A DNA stretch of 64,000 nt. Origin: Romanomermis culicivorax. Its lineage: Eukaryota; Nematoda; Enoplea; Mermithida; Mermithidae. This document shows, piece by piece, positions 14,401 to 23,960 of the stretch (the stretch's first letter is position 1; each line of letters begins with the position of its first letter). The notes beneath the pieces are model-generated. The model made no database searches, was not told where the DNA came from, and was given only the letters and a program-made list of their open reading frames with translations. A program made the translations under genes and the position numbers. The DNA lies in NCBI GenBank assembly GCA_963922205.1, contig CAWUHX010000046.1, positions 62,001 to 126,000 of the forward strand, given 5' to 3'.

Positions 14401-17400
14401 AAAATGTTTTTTCTAAATAATCGAACGCTGGCCAAATTTTCACCTTGTGCATTGAAGTTTCAAGAAGTTTCAGATGTATTTTCGTGAGACTTGTGGAAAA
14501 CTAATCAAGAAATAGAGGAAAGCGCCATAAGATACATCCGAGATCGTCGACCATATGGTGTAACCAAGATTAAGGTTAAAATTGGCCAGCCATAGGAACC
14601 CTATCACTTCGGTCGAAAAAAAAACTGAAAAATGTCAATTCTTCCGCAGGAAATAGTCATTTTTGAACAAAAACTGACAAAAATGTCATATTTTTCTTTC
14701 GTGGTTTTTTTCAGACAAGAATTAGTATTTATTGAGTCTTTTTCGAACTTTTCAGCTGAAAAATAGTCCCTCCAGTAACCCCGCCCCCAAAAATTTTAGA
14801 TGGCCGATGACTCCACCCATAAAAGAGGCACCTGAACCCCGCCTCCAAGACTTCGACGTTGCCTCACATCTTTCCTTTTTCATCCCAGAAAGTCCAAAAT
14901 GTTCCAATCGCTTATCGTTCCAAGTACAGCCCACCGTCAGCACGCTCACCGTCCAATTTACCAACAGCGTCAAAGTGGATTCGGCGGCCGGTTGCGCTAA
15001 AGCTTGTTTCGACCGCGGTTGCCAAGTCGCCCAGTACATCCCGCCGCCGAGTGGCCGTTCGTCGGGCATTTGTTTGCTGTCGTCGTTGAACGGCCAATGC
15101 AACGAAGGCGTGGAAAAAGTTTACCAAGAATACAGGCCATACCCGTTTATTATCAATTGTATCGAATGTTCGCGTAAGTTTTTTTAAATCGAGCTTACTG
15201 TAGCTTGTCTCTTACTATAGTTTCGCTTGACTAAAGATAGCCTGCAAGTCATGATATTCTCCAATTTCACTGTAGCACGACAACTAAAGGTTGCAGTTGG
15301 TATTTTATTACAGTAAGACTTTGTTTCTTGAACCTAGAAACGGAAAACGCAGTTTTGACCAGGAAATTCAGTAAATTTGAGGTTTGCTGAAAATGTTGAT
15401 GTTTTTGATATTTTAGTTTTTTGTGTTTTAAAATTTTGATCTTTCTGCTTTATATCCCATACCTAATGAAATGTCAGACAAGCAAGAAAACTGAATGTTC
15501 ACTTCAAAAATGGACGAATTCTCGCTGACCTGAAGATACTGTAATCGAACAGTATATCACAAGCAATTATCATTACTGTATCGAGAACGGTTCTTTGTAT
15601 CTTCAAGTGCACTACAGAAACATTCGACTGCCGATACAGCTATCGTACCATTTCGATATGTTCATTCCGTATTCTCATTTTGGAACGACTTTGGAGTTTA
15701 CTGGAACTTTCAAATCAATAATCTACAAATCTGGCTATGAGCGAACTGCAAAGAGTCCTGAAACGGGTGCATTTAAAAATTAAAAAAAAATATTAAACAA
15801 ACTAAATTTAAAAAAATTAAATTAAAAAAAATCATTAAAAAAACTTTAAAAAAGTAAAAAAATTTTCGTAGAACAAATACTGTAATCCTTATATTGATTA
15901 ATAAAGTCGAAGTTTATGTGTCTGTTCTATAAATTGTACAGTAATAAATTTTTCGATGTGATCATATTAACCACAAAAATTAGCTTAAAAGTCATGTTTT
16001 TTTCAATCTTACTGTTGTGCTGCAAACTCATAGCTGCACTCGCTTTTTTCAGTATGACGTTGTTTTTTGGAACTGCAAACGCGAAATTCACCTTTCGCCA
16101 GAAAATTCGTTTCTTTGAACCTGCAGTTTGTTAGAAATTTTTTGATTTCGTTTGTCTGCTCTAAAATTTTTTTCTTACTACGTTTGCCGTAAATCTGACG
16201 AGATGCCAAAAAAGTGAGGAAAATAAATAATTTTCACTCCAAAGATGGACGAATTTTTGCTAACCTAAACATACTGTAATTTTAAAATCTATCTCATCGG
16301 GCTGTAGAGCTTGACTATCGATACATTACCACCTTCTTTGTGTTTACTTCGTACAATTCTCATTTTGGATAACATCTGAAGTTTCTTGAAATTTTTAAAT
16401 CAAATATCTACAAAAGCAATTCTTGTTATGTGCTAACCGCGAAAAATCGTGACTTGAAAAAGTAAATTTTCTCATAGAAGAAATATGGTAACCTAAACAT
16501 TGAAGTTCAAAAATCAAAGTTGATGAGTCTGTTTCTAAAACCTGTACAGTAGTCAATTTTGTGCTATGACCACAGTGCATCCAAATAAACCAGATCTAAC
16601 AATAAAATTTTTTTCAAAATCTATCGAAAATATAATTCCAGGTTGAATGTGCATCTTTTTAAAAATATTTAATTTTTGAACTATTCAAATACAGATCGTA
16701 AACAATTTCAACTGAAATGAAAGTCTTTCCACACAATCTGATTTTGTACTGATTACTGTTCTTCTAATTACTATACTATAATACCCTTATCAAGAAAGTA
16801 ATGTCTAAAATTTGAATACATTCTCAAAGTTTTATAACATTTGCATGAAGCACGATTAATCATCAATATATACCCCATTACTACCGATCAAAATGTGCCA
16901 TTTCGCAGGTAGCTTTGAAATGCCTGTATAATAAAAGGTTTAGGGCTTTGCATCAAAAAAGTTCTGGGTGAATGATTTGACCTGGTCATTGTTTTCAATA
17001 TCTATATCGACAAGGCTATTCTGCAATGACCAGAACAAATAATAATCTCATGGTGCAATGTCTAGTGAATATGGTGGATGGGGTAACAACTCTCAATTTA
17101 ATTCCTGGATTTTTTCCTGGACAATGGCAGTGGTATGTGGACCAGCATTGTCATGGAGCAAATGTACGCCTTTGCGGTTTACCAATGCAGGCTTCTTCTG
17201 AATCAAGGCATTCTGTACACGATCAAGCTGACCTTCATAGACTTCAGTAGTAATAGTCAAACCAAATGGAAGAAAATCAAAGTGAACGATTCCCTGTATT
17301 GACCATCATCCAAATAACATAACCTTGTGTGGCTGTAGATTGGGCCCTGGCACTTGTGCTGATTTAGAGCCTTTGGTAACCGATTGTCACCCTCAGATGA

Positions 17401-18502
17401 TGTTAACATACACATTCCACTTTTTACCTCCAGTGATTATTTGATCAAAGAAAGGCTCGATTTTTTACTTTGAAAGTAAAGACATGGAAATGATGTCACG
17501 CTGTTGCATAACATGATCACTCAATTAGTGAGGCACCCATGTTTGGAGCTTGCAAACCATGTTCATCTGCATCGTTTGATTTTCAATAGAAGTGTGTTTA
17601 ATGGCGAGGACTTCTGTTTCCCTAGTGGTGGCTTCTGGATCGTGGTCCAGCTGTTCTTGAATTTCTGCTTCTGACACTTGATGTGGTCATCCACTACAAG
17701 TTTTATCTTTGATACTGCGGTTGCCAGTCCTGAACTTTGCAAACCACTGTTCGACTGGATGTTCGGACACAGCAGGTTCCCATATGCTTGCCATATATTT
17801 CTCGTTGCCTTTATCCAAATCATACTCATACAAAATGCAATGACCTATACAGTGGGGACGGTAACATTTTGTTTCAAATATCAATAGAACGGACGGTATG
17901 AGCCAACCGAAAACTGACCCATTTTTCAGAAGAATACTGTCTGCTCTTCCAAACAAACAATCAGTAATCCAATTTATTTAGCTGGATTTTAAGAAAAAGT
18001 TGATTGACCAAAAATTGAAATTACTTTCTTGCCATCCCTATATTATTACTTTGTTGCATTTTACGACCGTGCTGCTGAGTGCTGACTACTGTAACTATCG
18101 TAATCACTCTACTGTAGATGGTTACTGTTCTTCACCCTGCTTTCTGCATTTTCAGATTGCACTTTTTCGTTGCGTAACGTTCAAAAAGAAGAATCGTTAG
18201 ACAAATTCGACGTCAAACGAGACGCTTCGTCCATGTCCGATTGCGCCCGTTTTTGCAGCAGCCGTCCCAATTGCCGTTCGGCGCTTTTTACGCCCAACAC
18301 TGTCAAAGAAAACTGCCGATTGCCGACGGCAGCACTGGTGCCACAGTCGTCAACGACAACGTCCGAACAAAGTTTGCCCGGCTACGACGACGATTACTGC
18401 ATCCAAAAAAGAACTAATCTCAACGAAACACGGGTAGACACCAGCAACGTCAACGTTCCCGTCGTTATGGAATGTATAAAGTGCGAAGAAAAATTTGCAT
18501 AA
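515..18502 (+). CDS. Secreted multi-module protein: signal peptide, five PAN/Apple-like modules, mucin-like linkers
   Basis: Spliced gene assembled by eye. Exons: 515-566, 719-790, 849-1013, 1289-1660, 2216-2386, 3812-4087, 5940-6722, 9955-10252, 11955-12104, 12162-12203, 12264-12353, 14889-15173, 18156-18502; about 3.1 kb of coding sequence, roughly 1,030 residues. All introns are GT-AG and all interrupt codons after the first base (phase 1). Every internal exon except 9955-10252 has a length divisible by three. The protein starts with a hydrophobic signal peptide, alternates Ser/Thr-rich stretches with eight-cysteine PAN/Apple-like modules, and ends in the fifth module at a TAA. No membrane span is seen after the signal, so secretion to a surface coat, cuticle or mucus-like matrix is inferred. 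PAN domains bind proteins or sugars; the ligand here is unknown. Small exons may have been missed, and a split into two genes is not excluded. Confidence 0.7.
719..1013 (+). CDS. Exons 2 and 3 (719-790, 849-1013), Thr/Ser-rich linker
   Basis: Exon 2 follows TTTTCGCAG and exon 3 follows AATGTAG; the intron between them is 58 bases. Both exons are phase 1-1. They encode a Thr-, Ser- and Asn-rich segment with repeated N-E-T-T sequons, expected to be densely O- and N-glycosylated. Donors are GTATGG at 791 and GTTAGT at 1014. There are no cysteines. Confidence 0.55.
1289..1660 (+). CDS. Exon 4, PAN/Apple-like module 1
   Basis: A 372-base phase 1-1 exon after the acceptor ATATAG, ending before GTGAGA. 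After a short Ser/Thr leader it encodes a cysteine-rich domain of eight Cys: one early Cys, a C-x3-C-x5-C helix-like core (ACAEACFARNC), a Tyr, a paired C...C hairpin (GDCQLTF...SVC), and a terminal CxxC (ISCLKC). The core matches the PAN/Apple pattern; the extra terminal CxxC is shared by all five modules here. If the exon were read through instead of spliced, a stop follows six codons later. Confidence 0.65.
2216..2386 (+). CDS. Exon 5, Thr/Pro/Asn-rich linker
   Basis: A 171-base phase 1-1 exon between TTTTTAAG and GTAAGA. It encodes about 57 residues rich in Thr, Glu, Pro and Asn, with N-N-T-T sequons, a mucin-like spacer between PAN modules 1 and 2. There are no cysteines. Confidence 0.6.
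2641..2740. repeat. Short tandem repeat in intron 5
   Basis: About four imperfect copies of a roughly 30-base unit of the type CATCTTGATTATAAAAAAGT lie in the intron between exons 5 and 6. The rest of intron 5 (2387-3811) holds nothing I can recognise as coding. Confidence 0.5.
3812..4087 (+). CDS. Exon 6, PAN/Apple-like module 2
   Basis: A 276-base phase 1-1 exon between AAATTTCAG and GTGAGT. It begins CHRLTFE, has the core C-x3-C-x5-C (ECARLCYSSGC), the hairpin cysteines SCMLAFEANERC, and ends IQCIKC, the same eight-Cys plan as modules 1, 4 and 5. The codons are rich in TCG, GTC and CGA and stand out sharply from the AT-rich introns. Confidence 0.65.
4088..5939. other. Intron 6
   Basis: About 1.85 kb. 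It contains a small direct repeat at about 4790-4850 (units of CCTAAGCCTGAACTTGAGAA) and a coding-like but out-of-frame stretch at 5870-5939 that resembles the downstream mucin repeat. A fragment near 5385-5410 reads MCCIECK, like a PAN module end, but lacks a donor. Otherwise nothing is recognised. Confidence 0.4.
5940..6722 (+). CDS. Exon 7, mucin-like tandem-repeat domain
   Basis: A 783-base phase 1-1 exon between CCTTCCAG and GTTAGT, about 260 residues. It holds five imperfect units of 40-45 residues starting at 6026, 6152, 6287, 6407 and 6542. Each unit reads (E/D)(S/L)IPAAPV followed by VGGE, mostly an NVTG sequon, then SISATETWTATQTT. Ser, Thr, Ala, Pro and Val dominate, so heavy O-glycosylation and an extended stalk are expected. 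There are no cysteines. A second acceptor at 5869 would add 70 bases but puts the frame off by one. Confidence 0.65.
6890..8190. repeat. Degenerate TGCACATTTTTGC-type satellite in intron 7
   Basis: Roughly 1.1 kb of T-rich sequence in which TGCACAT, TTTCTGCACA and GCACATTTTTG recur every 12-35 bases in one orientation. It produces long Phe/His/Ser-rich spurious ORFs. The array is split by a MITE at about 7770-8010 and resumes afterwards with the same motif. Confidence 0.6.
7770..8010. mobile_element. MITE family B copy (TIR ends in ATGCTTCTAAA)
   Basis: About 240 bp interrupting the TGCACA satellite. The left end has TATAATATGCTTCTAAA and the right end TTTAGAAGCATTTCAACAG; the interior matches the copy at 59741-59990 (AGTAGGATTTTTTG, GTTAAGCAGAAAATTGTAGAAA and similar phrases). 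It is non-coding. Confidence 0.55.
8905..9800. mobile_element. Foldback (long inverted repeat) element in intron 7
   Basis: The arm at 8905-9172 is the diverged reverse complement of the arm at about 9540-9800. Shared features are the ends (CCAATTGGGCGATTCCAAACG), the centre (CTCTGCTTTCTTTCATTTT) and the inner edge (ACAAGTTGTCATTTTGA). The arms surround an A-rich loop of about 370 bases. No transposase is present. A transcript of the host gene would carry this as a large hairpin until spliced. Confidence 0.65.
9955..10252 (+). CDS. Exon 8, PAN/Apple-like module 3, frame-disrupted
   Basis: The acceptor TTTTTAAG at 9954 and donor GTAGAA at 10253 would give a phase 1-1 exon, but the length is 298 bases, one more than a multiple of three. 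The first half (to about 10105) reads a normal PAN start (GCNGTLTFE, RCAQACYKDAEC). The second half continues in the next frame with the hairpin cysteines (LCQLFYGAQPPKC) and terminal SCIRC. A one-base insertion, a two-base loss or a sequencing error between 10095 and 10115 is implied. If real, it truncates the protein here unless the exon is skipped. Confidence 0.55.
10795..11100. repeat. AAATT pentanucleotide microsatellite
   Basis: About 300 bases of nearly perfect AAATT units with scattered substitutions, in intron 8. Confidence 0.95.
11148..11384. repeat. Direct duplication of about 90 bases
   Basis: The segment 11148-11240 recurs at 11291-11384 almost unchanged (for example AGAGTATCGACATGAAATAA in both), separated by about 50 bases. 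The sequence is AT-rich and non-coding. Confidence 0.8.
11385..11510. repeat. AAT/ATT trinucleotide microsatellite
   Basis: A run of ATA/AAT units (clearest at 11408-11462) flanked by inverted TTATTATTA, able to fold on itself. Confidence 0.85.
11955..12353 (+). CDS. Exons 9-11 (11955-12104, 12162-12203, 12264-12353), linker
   Basis: Three small phase 1-1 exons of 150, 42 and 90 bases, separated by introns of only 57 and 60 bases. Acceptors are GTTTCAG, GTTTCAG and TTTGCAG; donors are GTATGA, GTGAGT and GTGAGT. Exon 9 is Thr-rich (TTAQTTTVNTVTPQRTT). Exons 10 and 11 are more charged, with Lys, Glu, Gln and Asp, and resemble a stalk rather than a mucin. There are no cysteines. The joined frame has no stops. 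Confidence 0.55.
12420..13165 (-). repeat. Tandem array of four tRNA-like units, about 220 bp each
   Basis: Four units with T-arm/B-box sequences at about 12441, 12660, 12882 and 13103, spaced 219-222 bases. On the - strand each has a D-arm-like A box and a T arm (for example GAGGGTTCGAGCCCCTC). Units 2 and 4 also keep an anticodon-like hairpin with loops CTTGTAT and CTGGTAT. Acceptor stems do not pair, so these are not functional tRNAs. Each unit also shares a hairpin spacer and a CGTCAGAAAA-type junction. The best reading is a tandemly amplified tRNA-derived SINE or tRNA pseudogene cluster in intron 11. Confidence 0.6.
13752..13823. mobile_element. MITE family A, internally deleted copy
   Basis: Only the two ends remain: CCATGCATGCAGGTGGGGGG on the left, then GACCCCCAGCAGAATTTTTA and TGTGCATGTATG on the right. 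The same ends bound the roughly 410-bp copy at 56994-57405. Confidence 0.55.
14545..14868. repeat. Dispersed repeat R, copy 1
   Basis: It contains ATCGTCGACCATATGG, TGTCAATT...TTTTGAACAAAAA and a C-rich tail (CCCCGCCCCCAAAAATTTTA). Related copies lie at 25600-26030 and 26220-26610. It ends a few bases before PAN exon 12. Confidence 0.55.
14889..15173 (+). CDS. Exon 12, PAN/Apple-like module 4
   Basis: A 285-base phase 1-1 exon between CATCCCAG and GTAAGT. It begins SPKCSNRLSF, has the core GCAKACFDRGC, hairpin cysteines GICLLSSLNGQC, and ends INCIEC. All eight cysteines of the module plan are present. It is flanked upstream by a 2.5-kb intron and downstream by a 3.0-kb intron. Confidence 0.65.
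15480..16590. repeat. Diverged tandem duplication in intron 12
   Basis: About 15480-15990 and 16205-16585 align in the same orientation: ATGGACGAATT...ACTGTAAT, TTCTCATTTTGGA, CAAATCTACAAA-like phrases, and the ending GTGTCTGTTCTATAAATTGT / GAGTCTGTTTCTAAAACCTG. They are diverged and non-coding. Confidence 0.5.
16930..17965 (-). pseudogene. Mariner-like transposase pseudogene
   Basis: Read on the - strand from about 17,960, the translation shows the mariner N-terminal DNA-binding region (VEQWFAKFRTGNRSIKD). Downstream come the catalytic-domain phrases EVYEGQLDRVQNAL, HDNAGPHT (the second catalytic Asp region) and LPHPPYSLDIAP with the expected SDYYLF changed by a stop, then FFDAKP near the C-terminus. 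Multiple stops and frame changes show it is dead. Terminal inverted repeats were not resolved. It sits antisense inside intron 12 of the PAN/mucin gene. Confidence 0.8.
18156..18502 (+). CDS. Exon 13, PAN/Apple-like module 5 and C-terminus
   Basis: The terminal exon follows TTTTCAG, starts in the same phase as the other PAN exons, and reads CTFSLRN, the core DCARFCSSRPNC, NCRLPT, a longer Ser/Thr insert, YC, and MECIKC, then EEKFA and a TAA. No GPI signal or transmembrane segment follows. No AATAAA signal is visible close downstream. Confidence 0.65.
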
Positions 18503-18615
18503 AATTTATTCAAGATTTTGTATGTGACTACGTTGAGTATATATAGTTCGATCCTGAATCGGGCGAATTGGATATTGATTGACAGATATCGTTGAGATCT
18601 ATTCAAAAACGTTAT

Positions 18616-18831
18616 TTAAAATTGCATATCTCCATTTTTGACGACGTTAGGACTGTTCATATAACTCTCGGTTAAACCCCGATCAGTTTCGGGTATACTC
18701 AGACCTTTTTTGTTATTTTTCTCAATGGTGGACATATTTTTTCCTTCTCGGACGTGTTTCGCTAGTCCGCCTATGTAGATTTTTGTTTTTATTTTTTCGT
18801 AAAATGATGATTGCTGCCTCCTACAGTACAT
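18616..18831 (-). CDS. Unassigned basic ORF, possibly a C-terminal exon
   Basis: I do not recognise this protein. The - strand frame is open from about 18,933 to 18,616 and reads as a Lys/Arg-rich segment followed by a soluble tail (IYIGGLAKHVREGKNMS...SIPETDRGLTESYM). Codon choice looks less random than in the surrounding DNA. It could be the last exon of a gene converging on the PAN/mucin gene, or chance. No upstream exon was found. Confidence 0.25.
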   Translation of the reverse strand: MYCRRQQSSFYEKIKTKIYIGGLAKHVREGKNMSTIEKNNKKGLSIPETDRGLTESYMNSPNVVKNGDMQF

Positions 18832-19984
18832 TTTGTGCTTGTAAATACGACTCGATTTGCATAATTCGTCATTATATTTTGTCTTTTTTGTATAGTACAG
18901 TTTTTGGAAGCTTTCGCGTGATTTATCGTCGCTTTATCTCGTATATGCTGCTTGGTTCACTGCTATGTCTATAGCTTTATTTTGCGTACCCGATTTATGC
19001 TTTTATTTGGCAACTGAAGAAAATACTGTTTTTCGTGATACAGATAGAACAATAACGTGGGAATAGAAGAAAAAAGCATCTTTCTAGAGTAATCTCATGC
19101 ATTTCTTTAATAAGAAAAAAATTAGGTTTGATTTGAGACACTATTTTCACGAAATGAAAAACTCTACTGTATGAAAAATATTATGCTTCTTGCTTTACTT
19201 TACCGTCGGCATCTTTTTTTTATCATGGACGAGAAATTTTCTTCATTCGTTACAGTAATAAGATGATTTTAATCTTGAACTTATTTTTGGTATAAGAAAT
19301 TTTTAGGCAAAAGTCTTTTTGAAAATAGAAGCGTTTTGCGGAACAAAAAAGATCGATGCAGTGATCTCGTGAAAGTGAGTCATGGAAAAAGTGGTAAAGC
19401 TTTATTACTGTAACCAATGATGAAAATTTCTCAGCGGGAAATGGGAAGTTGTCCACTTAGATTGCGAATCAAATTGAACATTTGATTGCCCATCGGTGCG
19501 ACTGCCATTTGAAAACTATAGTCTGTTTTTCTTAGACGGCTTCCAAGTTGCGAATCTGTAAAGCGACTGCTACTTTATATTTTCAGCATTTTCTGCCACG
19601 CCGTACGTCCTACACAACTTAAAACTTGTGATAGCACTCAACTAACACTCAAAAATTTTTTGAATAAAAATTCTATACTGATTTATGCAGAAGATTTTAA
19701 ATCACCACATACTTTTATAATTTTTCACTTTTTGAAGCATAGCTGCTTATATGTGACAGAATAAAAACCGTTAGTAGAAACTTAGTGGATGGGTTGCATC
19801 AGAATTCTTGGAATTTCATAAATCCAGTCGATAGTTATTGCGGAATTTATGTCAAAAGTATAGTAATTGCTGCGGAACGGAGATGTATGAATATGCATAT
19901 ATCTGCATACAAGGTCTAATTTTTAAAATTTAATCCTGAAGCTACTGTAATATCGCTGATGATGAATCCACAATTTTTCGCCTT
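18832..19984. other. Intergenic, nothing recognised
   Basis: AT-rich sequence with a few TTACAGTA/TACTGTA motifs. No gene, RNA or clear repeat is supported. Confidence 0.4.
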
Positions 19985-20640
19985 CCCCGCACTGTTTTTT
20001 TTTCCACATTTGCACTATAATGTGGAAAAAAAATCTGGAATGTGGAAAAAATTTTTGAGGTCTTTCCACAAACGTGGAAGAAAAATTTGGGGTTTTCATA
20101 TTGAAAAGATGCATTTTGGTGCATTTTAGGAGGTCCAAATCTCAAAATTTTCCGGCGCGTAGCGCCGGTTATAACTTTAATAATCATCATCATTCATTAA
20201 GTAGCTCAGGCGCGGCTTTTATCATGTCTACCTTCATTTATCACTTAATCTATAATAGTTTTCATCATCTTAAACGTAGTATCTCATGTTTTAATTGGTA
20301 ATCTTCAACATTTTATCATAATATTTAATGAAGATTGGAATTTTTTCCTTTTGAGAAAGATCAATACACGTCAAGTCTCTATGATTTATGATGCGATTAT
20401 TTGTTTTCTAACTTAAAATCAATTCAAAAGCTTCATGGAAATATCTTTAGGAAATTTATACTTTGTAAAATTCTAGAAATTACGACTCTTGAACACAAAA
20501 TTGGAATTTAATGCTTGAAATAAGTGTTCGGAAAATTGATTTTCCAGCATCCCAGGATGTCAATATACCAAAAAAATTTTCCGGCGCTGCGCGCCGGAAA
20601 GAATACCATCTTTTTTGGGCTTTCACTTGTCATCATAGAG
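19985..20640. repeat. Repeat block D, copy 1
   Basis: It begins with hairpin-prone TTTTTTTCCACATTTGCACT and GTGGAAAAA sequences, continues through GAAAAGATGCATT and a CCGGCGCGTAGCGCCGG palindrome (about 20150), and then TTATCACTTAATCTATAATA to the next palindrome near 20580. It is repeated with good similarity at 22185-22900. Confidence 0.7.
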
Positions 20641-21188
20641 GACTTGACCATTGATTTCTTGTGTAATTCAAGTCAATTATGCTCTTGGATAGTTTGCTAG
20701 AAAATTTGTTCAACGATGCTTGTAGATTGGGCTTTAAAACCGAACATTTCAATTTTTCCTCCAATTTTAATGAATTAACTTCTCTAAAAACTCCGGAAGG
20801 CTTGAAAAAGCTCAAAAACAGTGCGATAAAGCGTCTGTGAGCATTTTAAGCCAAAAAACGAGGATTTTAGGACGAAAAAATTTTTTTTTCACATGTGGAA
20901 AAAAAATTTGACCCCTTTCCACATTTGTGGAAAAAAGTTCGTGGAAAAAAAACAGTGCTTGCCCGACACCAGTGTTTTTTGTGTGCCAAAACATGGTTTT
21001 TGGCACAAAAAAAATTTGGAATGGCACAAAAAATTTTGAGCGTTAGTGCCAATTGGCACAAAATTTTTGACTGGTCAAACATTAAATTTCCTTGATTTTT
21101 AGACGTTTTAGAGGCTGAAAACACAAATATTTCTCGGCGCTTCGCGCCGAGTCAATGAACATAATATTTCGTATTCCTATATTGGACC

Positions 21189-21418
21189 CATACCTGTACT
21201 TGGGGGGGTTGTGGGGGGACCTCCCTCCAACTTGGCCAACCCAGTACCCAAAATGATTCCCCCCAACCCCCCCCCAGTTGGGAAAAAATTAAAAAAATTT
21301 GTCAAAAAGTGTATGTTTTTTGGCCTTTTTTGGTAAAAATTTCGACTTTTTCCTACCCCCCCCCTCAAAATTTCGGATTTACTCCCCCCCCCAACTGGTC
21401 GGAGGTCTTACAGGTATG
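21189..21418 (+). mobile_element. G/C-run MITE, copy 1
   Basis: About 230 bp with perfect 10-base terminal inverted repeats CATACCTGTA / TACAGGTATG, G-rich just inside the left end and C-rich runs toward the right end. The reverse-complement copy is at 23468-23683. Confidence 0.65.
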
Positions 21419-22184
21419 ATTTGACCCGCCCAGCACGAACGATTTCTCTCCGAACAGTGTATTGGTATCGTTGCAGCACATTTTATAGGCTGTCAATGAC
21501 TAATGAATGAGAAGAAATTCTGAATATTTCCTGTTAATTCAGTCAGATTCGGATGAAAAACTGAAATTCTTACTTTTTGTGTTTGATAGATTCAAATAGA
21601 AAAATTGATATCGTTGGTAATGGTACAATATTCCGACCGAAAATTTACACAATTTTTAACTTTATTTTCCCTAATCTTTACACTGTTGCTTAACATAGGT
21701 AAAGTGGGGTGAGTTTGATTAGGGGCGACTTCGATCAGAGTATGATAGATAACTATTTGAGATCAGCAGGTCATTTTTGCTGTGTACTGTAGCCAACCTC
21801 ACAGCACCCCAACCCTCCAATTACAGGCAGGATTCGAATTTCCTGAACAATTCTAGAATTATTTAAATTTCGTCAGCATTCCATTTCTTTTAGAGTCATC
21901 GTGGAATATTTTCTTGCACATTTTTTTCTTATCTGAGTGAAATGGTTCAGCTGAAAATAGGTTGAGCAGAGCACGATTATTACAAGAAATTAATGCGTCT
22001 TAAACGTTAACTTTTCATTAAACTTTTGGCATAAAACTTTTCCGCAGTTTTTCAGTATGTTTCTAGTAAAAAAATTTTTTGTGCCATTGGCACAAATTAT
22101 TTTGGCCGTTTGTGCCAATTGACACAAATGTCCGTGCACAAAAAAACGCTGCCCGACACGCACATGGCACAACCATAGTTTTTT

Positions 22185-22900
22185 TCCACATTTGCACTAT
22201 AATATGGAAAAAAATCTGGTATGTGGAAAAAATTTTCGAGGTCTTTCCACAGACGTGGAAGAAAAATTTGGGGTTTTCTTCATATTGAAAAGATGCATTG
22301 GCGCATTCTAGGAGGTCCAAATCACTGATTTTTTCCACATTTGCACTGCATTATGTGTGGAAAAAAATCTGGAATGTGGCAAAAATTTTTGAGGTCTTCC
22401 CACAAATGTGAAAGAAAAATTTGGGGTCATATTGAAAAGATTCATTCTGGCGCATTTTACGAGGTCCAAATCTCAAAATTTTCCGGCGCTTCGCGCTGAA
22501 CTTTAATAATCATCATTTTTTATTAAATAGCTCAGGCGCGGCTTTTATCATGTCTACCTTTATTTATCACTTAATCTATAATAGTTTTCATCATCTTAAA
22601 CGTATTATCTCATGTTGTAATTAGTAATCTTTAATATTTTATCATAACATTTAATGAAGATTCGCATTTTTTCCTTTTGAGAAAGATCAATACGTCAAGT
22701 CTCTATGCTTTTTGATGCGATCATTTTTTTGCTAACGTATAATCAAATCAAAAGCTTCATGGAAATATCTTTCGGAAATTTATGCTCTTCTAACTCATAT
22801 ATTTCCGACTAAAGTTTACAAATAAATTACAGATTTTAAAATTTTTCTAGTAAAATTCTAGAAATTACGACTTTTAAACACAAAATTGGAATCTAATTCT
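22185..22900. repeat. Repeat block D, copy 2
   Basis: Same order and orientation as 19985-20640, including CTCAGGCGCGGCTTTTATCA and the TAGTTTTCATCATCTTAAACG phrase. It carries an additional partial tandem copy of the TTTTTCCACATTTGCACT segment near 22330. Shorter relatives are at about 20880-21130 and 23690-23960. Confidence 0.7.
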
Positions 22901-23467
22901 TGAAATAAATGTTCGGAAGATTGATTTTCCAGGATCCGAGAATGTCAATATCTTGGATTTTCGAACTGATCTGGTTTGCTGACATCTTGAGGAGCCCGAA
23001 AATGCCAGTTTGGACCATAATTGGGAAGGGAACCGACTTGTATAAAAATTCCACTGTTTTTGGAACACTTTTAAACAAATATGTAAATTTTTAGATTTTC
23101 CTAAATATGTGATTTTTTCGGCCTAACCTGTCTTTTCATGGTTTGAAAACACGCCTATTCCATTCCCCGTGTTGCAAAGTGCTTAACTACCATTAGTTTT
23201 CATTTTTCAATATTTGGAAAAATATGCAAATTTTTGACATTGCCTAAAAATGCCAATTTTTTAACTCAAACTCTTTTCCGCGCTTTGAAAACGTGCTGGT
23301 TGGCCCTCTCAAGTGTCAAACTACTTGAAAAAGCCCAATTTGAGCAAATTTGAGAGTTTAGGCTAAAATATACTCGTTCCAAACCCATCAACCCAAAAAC
23401 CCAATGCCCGCCAACCCGGATTTTAAGACGAAAACCTGTCGTCAAAAAATTTTCCACATGTGGAAAA

Positions 23468-23683
23468 CATACCTGTAAGACCTCCGACCAGTTGGGGGGG
23501 GGGGGTAGGAAAAAGTCGAAATTTTTCCCAAGAAAGGCCAAAAAACATACACTTTTCGGCAAATTTTTTTAATTTTTTCCCAACTGGGGAGGGGGTTGGG
23601 GGGGGGGGTAAATGATTTTGGGTACTGGGTTGGCCAAGTTGGGGGGGGGGGGGGCCCCACCAACACCCCTAAGTATAGGTATG
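23468..23683 (-). mobile_element. G/C-run MITE, copy 2 (inverted)
   Basis: Reverse complement of 21189-21418, with CATACCTGTA at the left and TATAGGTATG (one change) at the right. Runs of 9-14 G are present. The two copies could pair as 2.5-kb-spaced inverted repeats. Confidence 0.65.
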
Positions 23684-23960
23684 GTGGAAAAAAATTTGAA
23701 CTCTTTCCACATTTGTGGAAAAAAGTTCGTGGAAAAAAACAGTCGGCACAACCTTTTTTTTCTCAAATTAAGTCTTTTGAGTAAAAAAATTTGGAAATGA
23801 GGAAAAAAATTTTGGTTGATGGTTCTCATCATGGAAAAAATTTTGAGGAATTCAAAACCGAAAAGATGCGCTTTGGTGGACTTTGAAAGATCGAAATCTC
23901 AAAATTTTCCAGCGCTTCGCGCCAGTCAGGTGTATAATAATCACCATTTTCTATTGGGCG

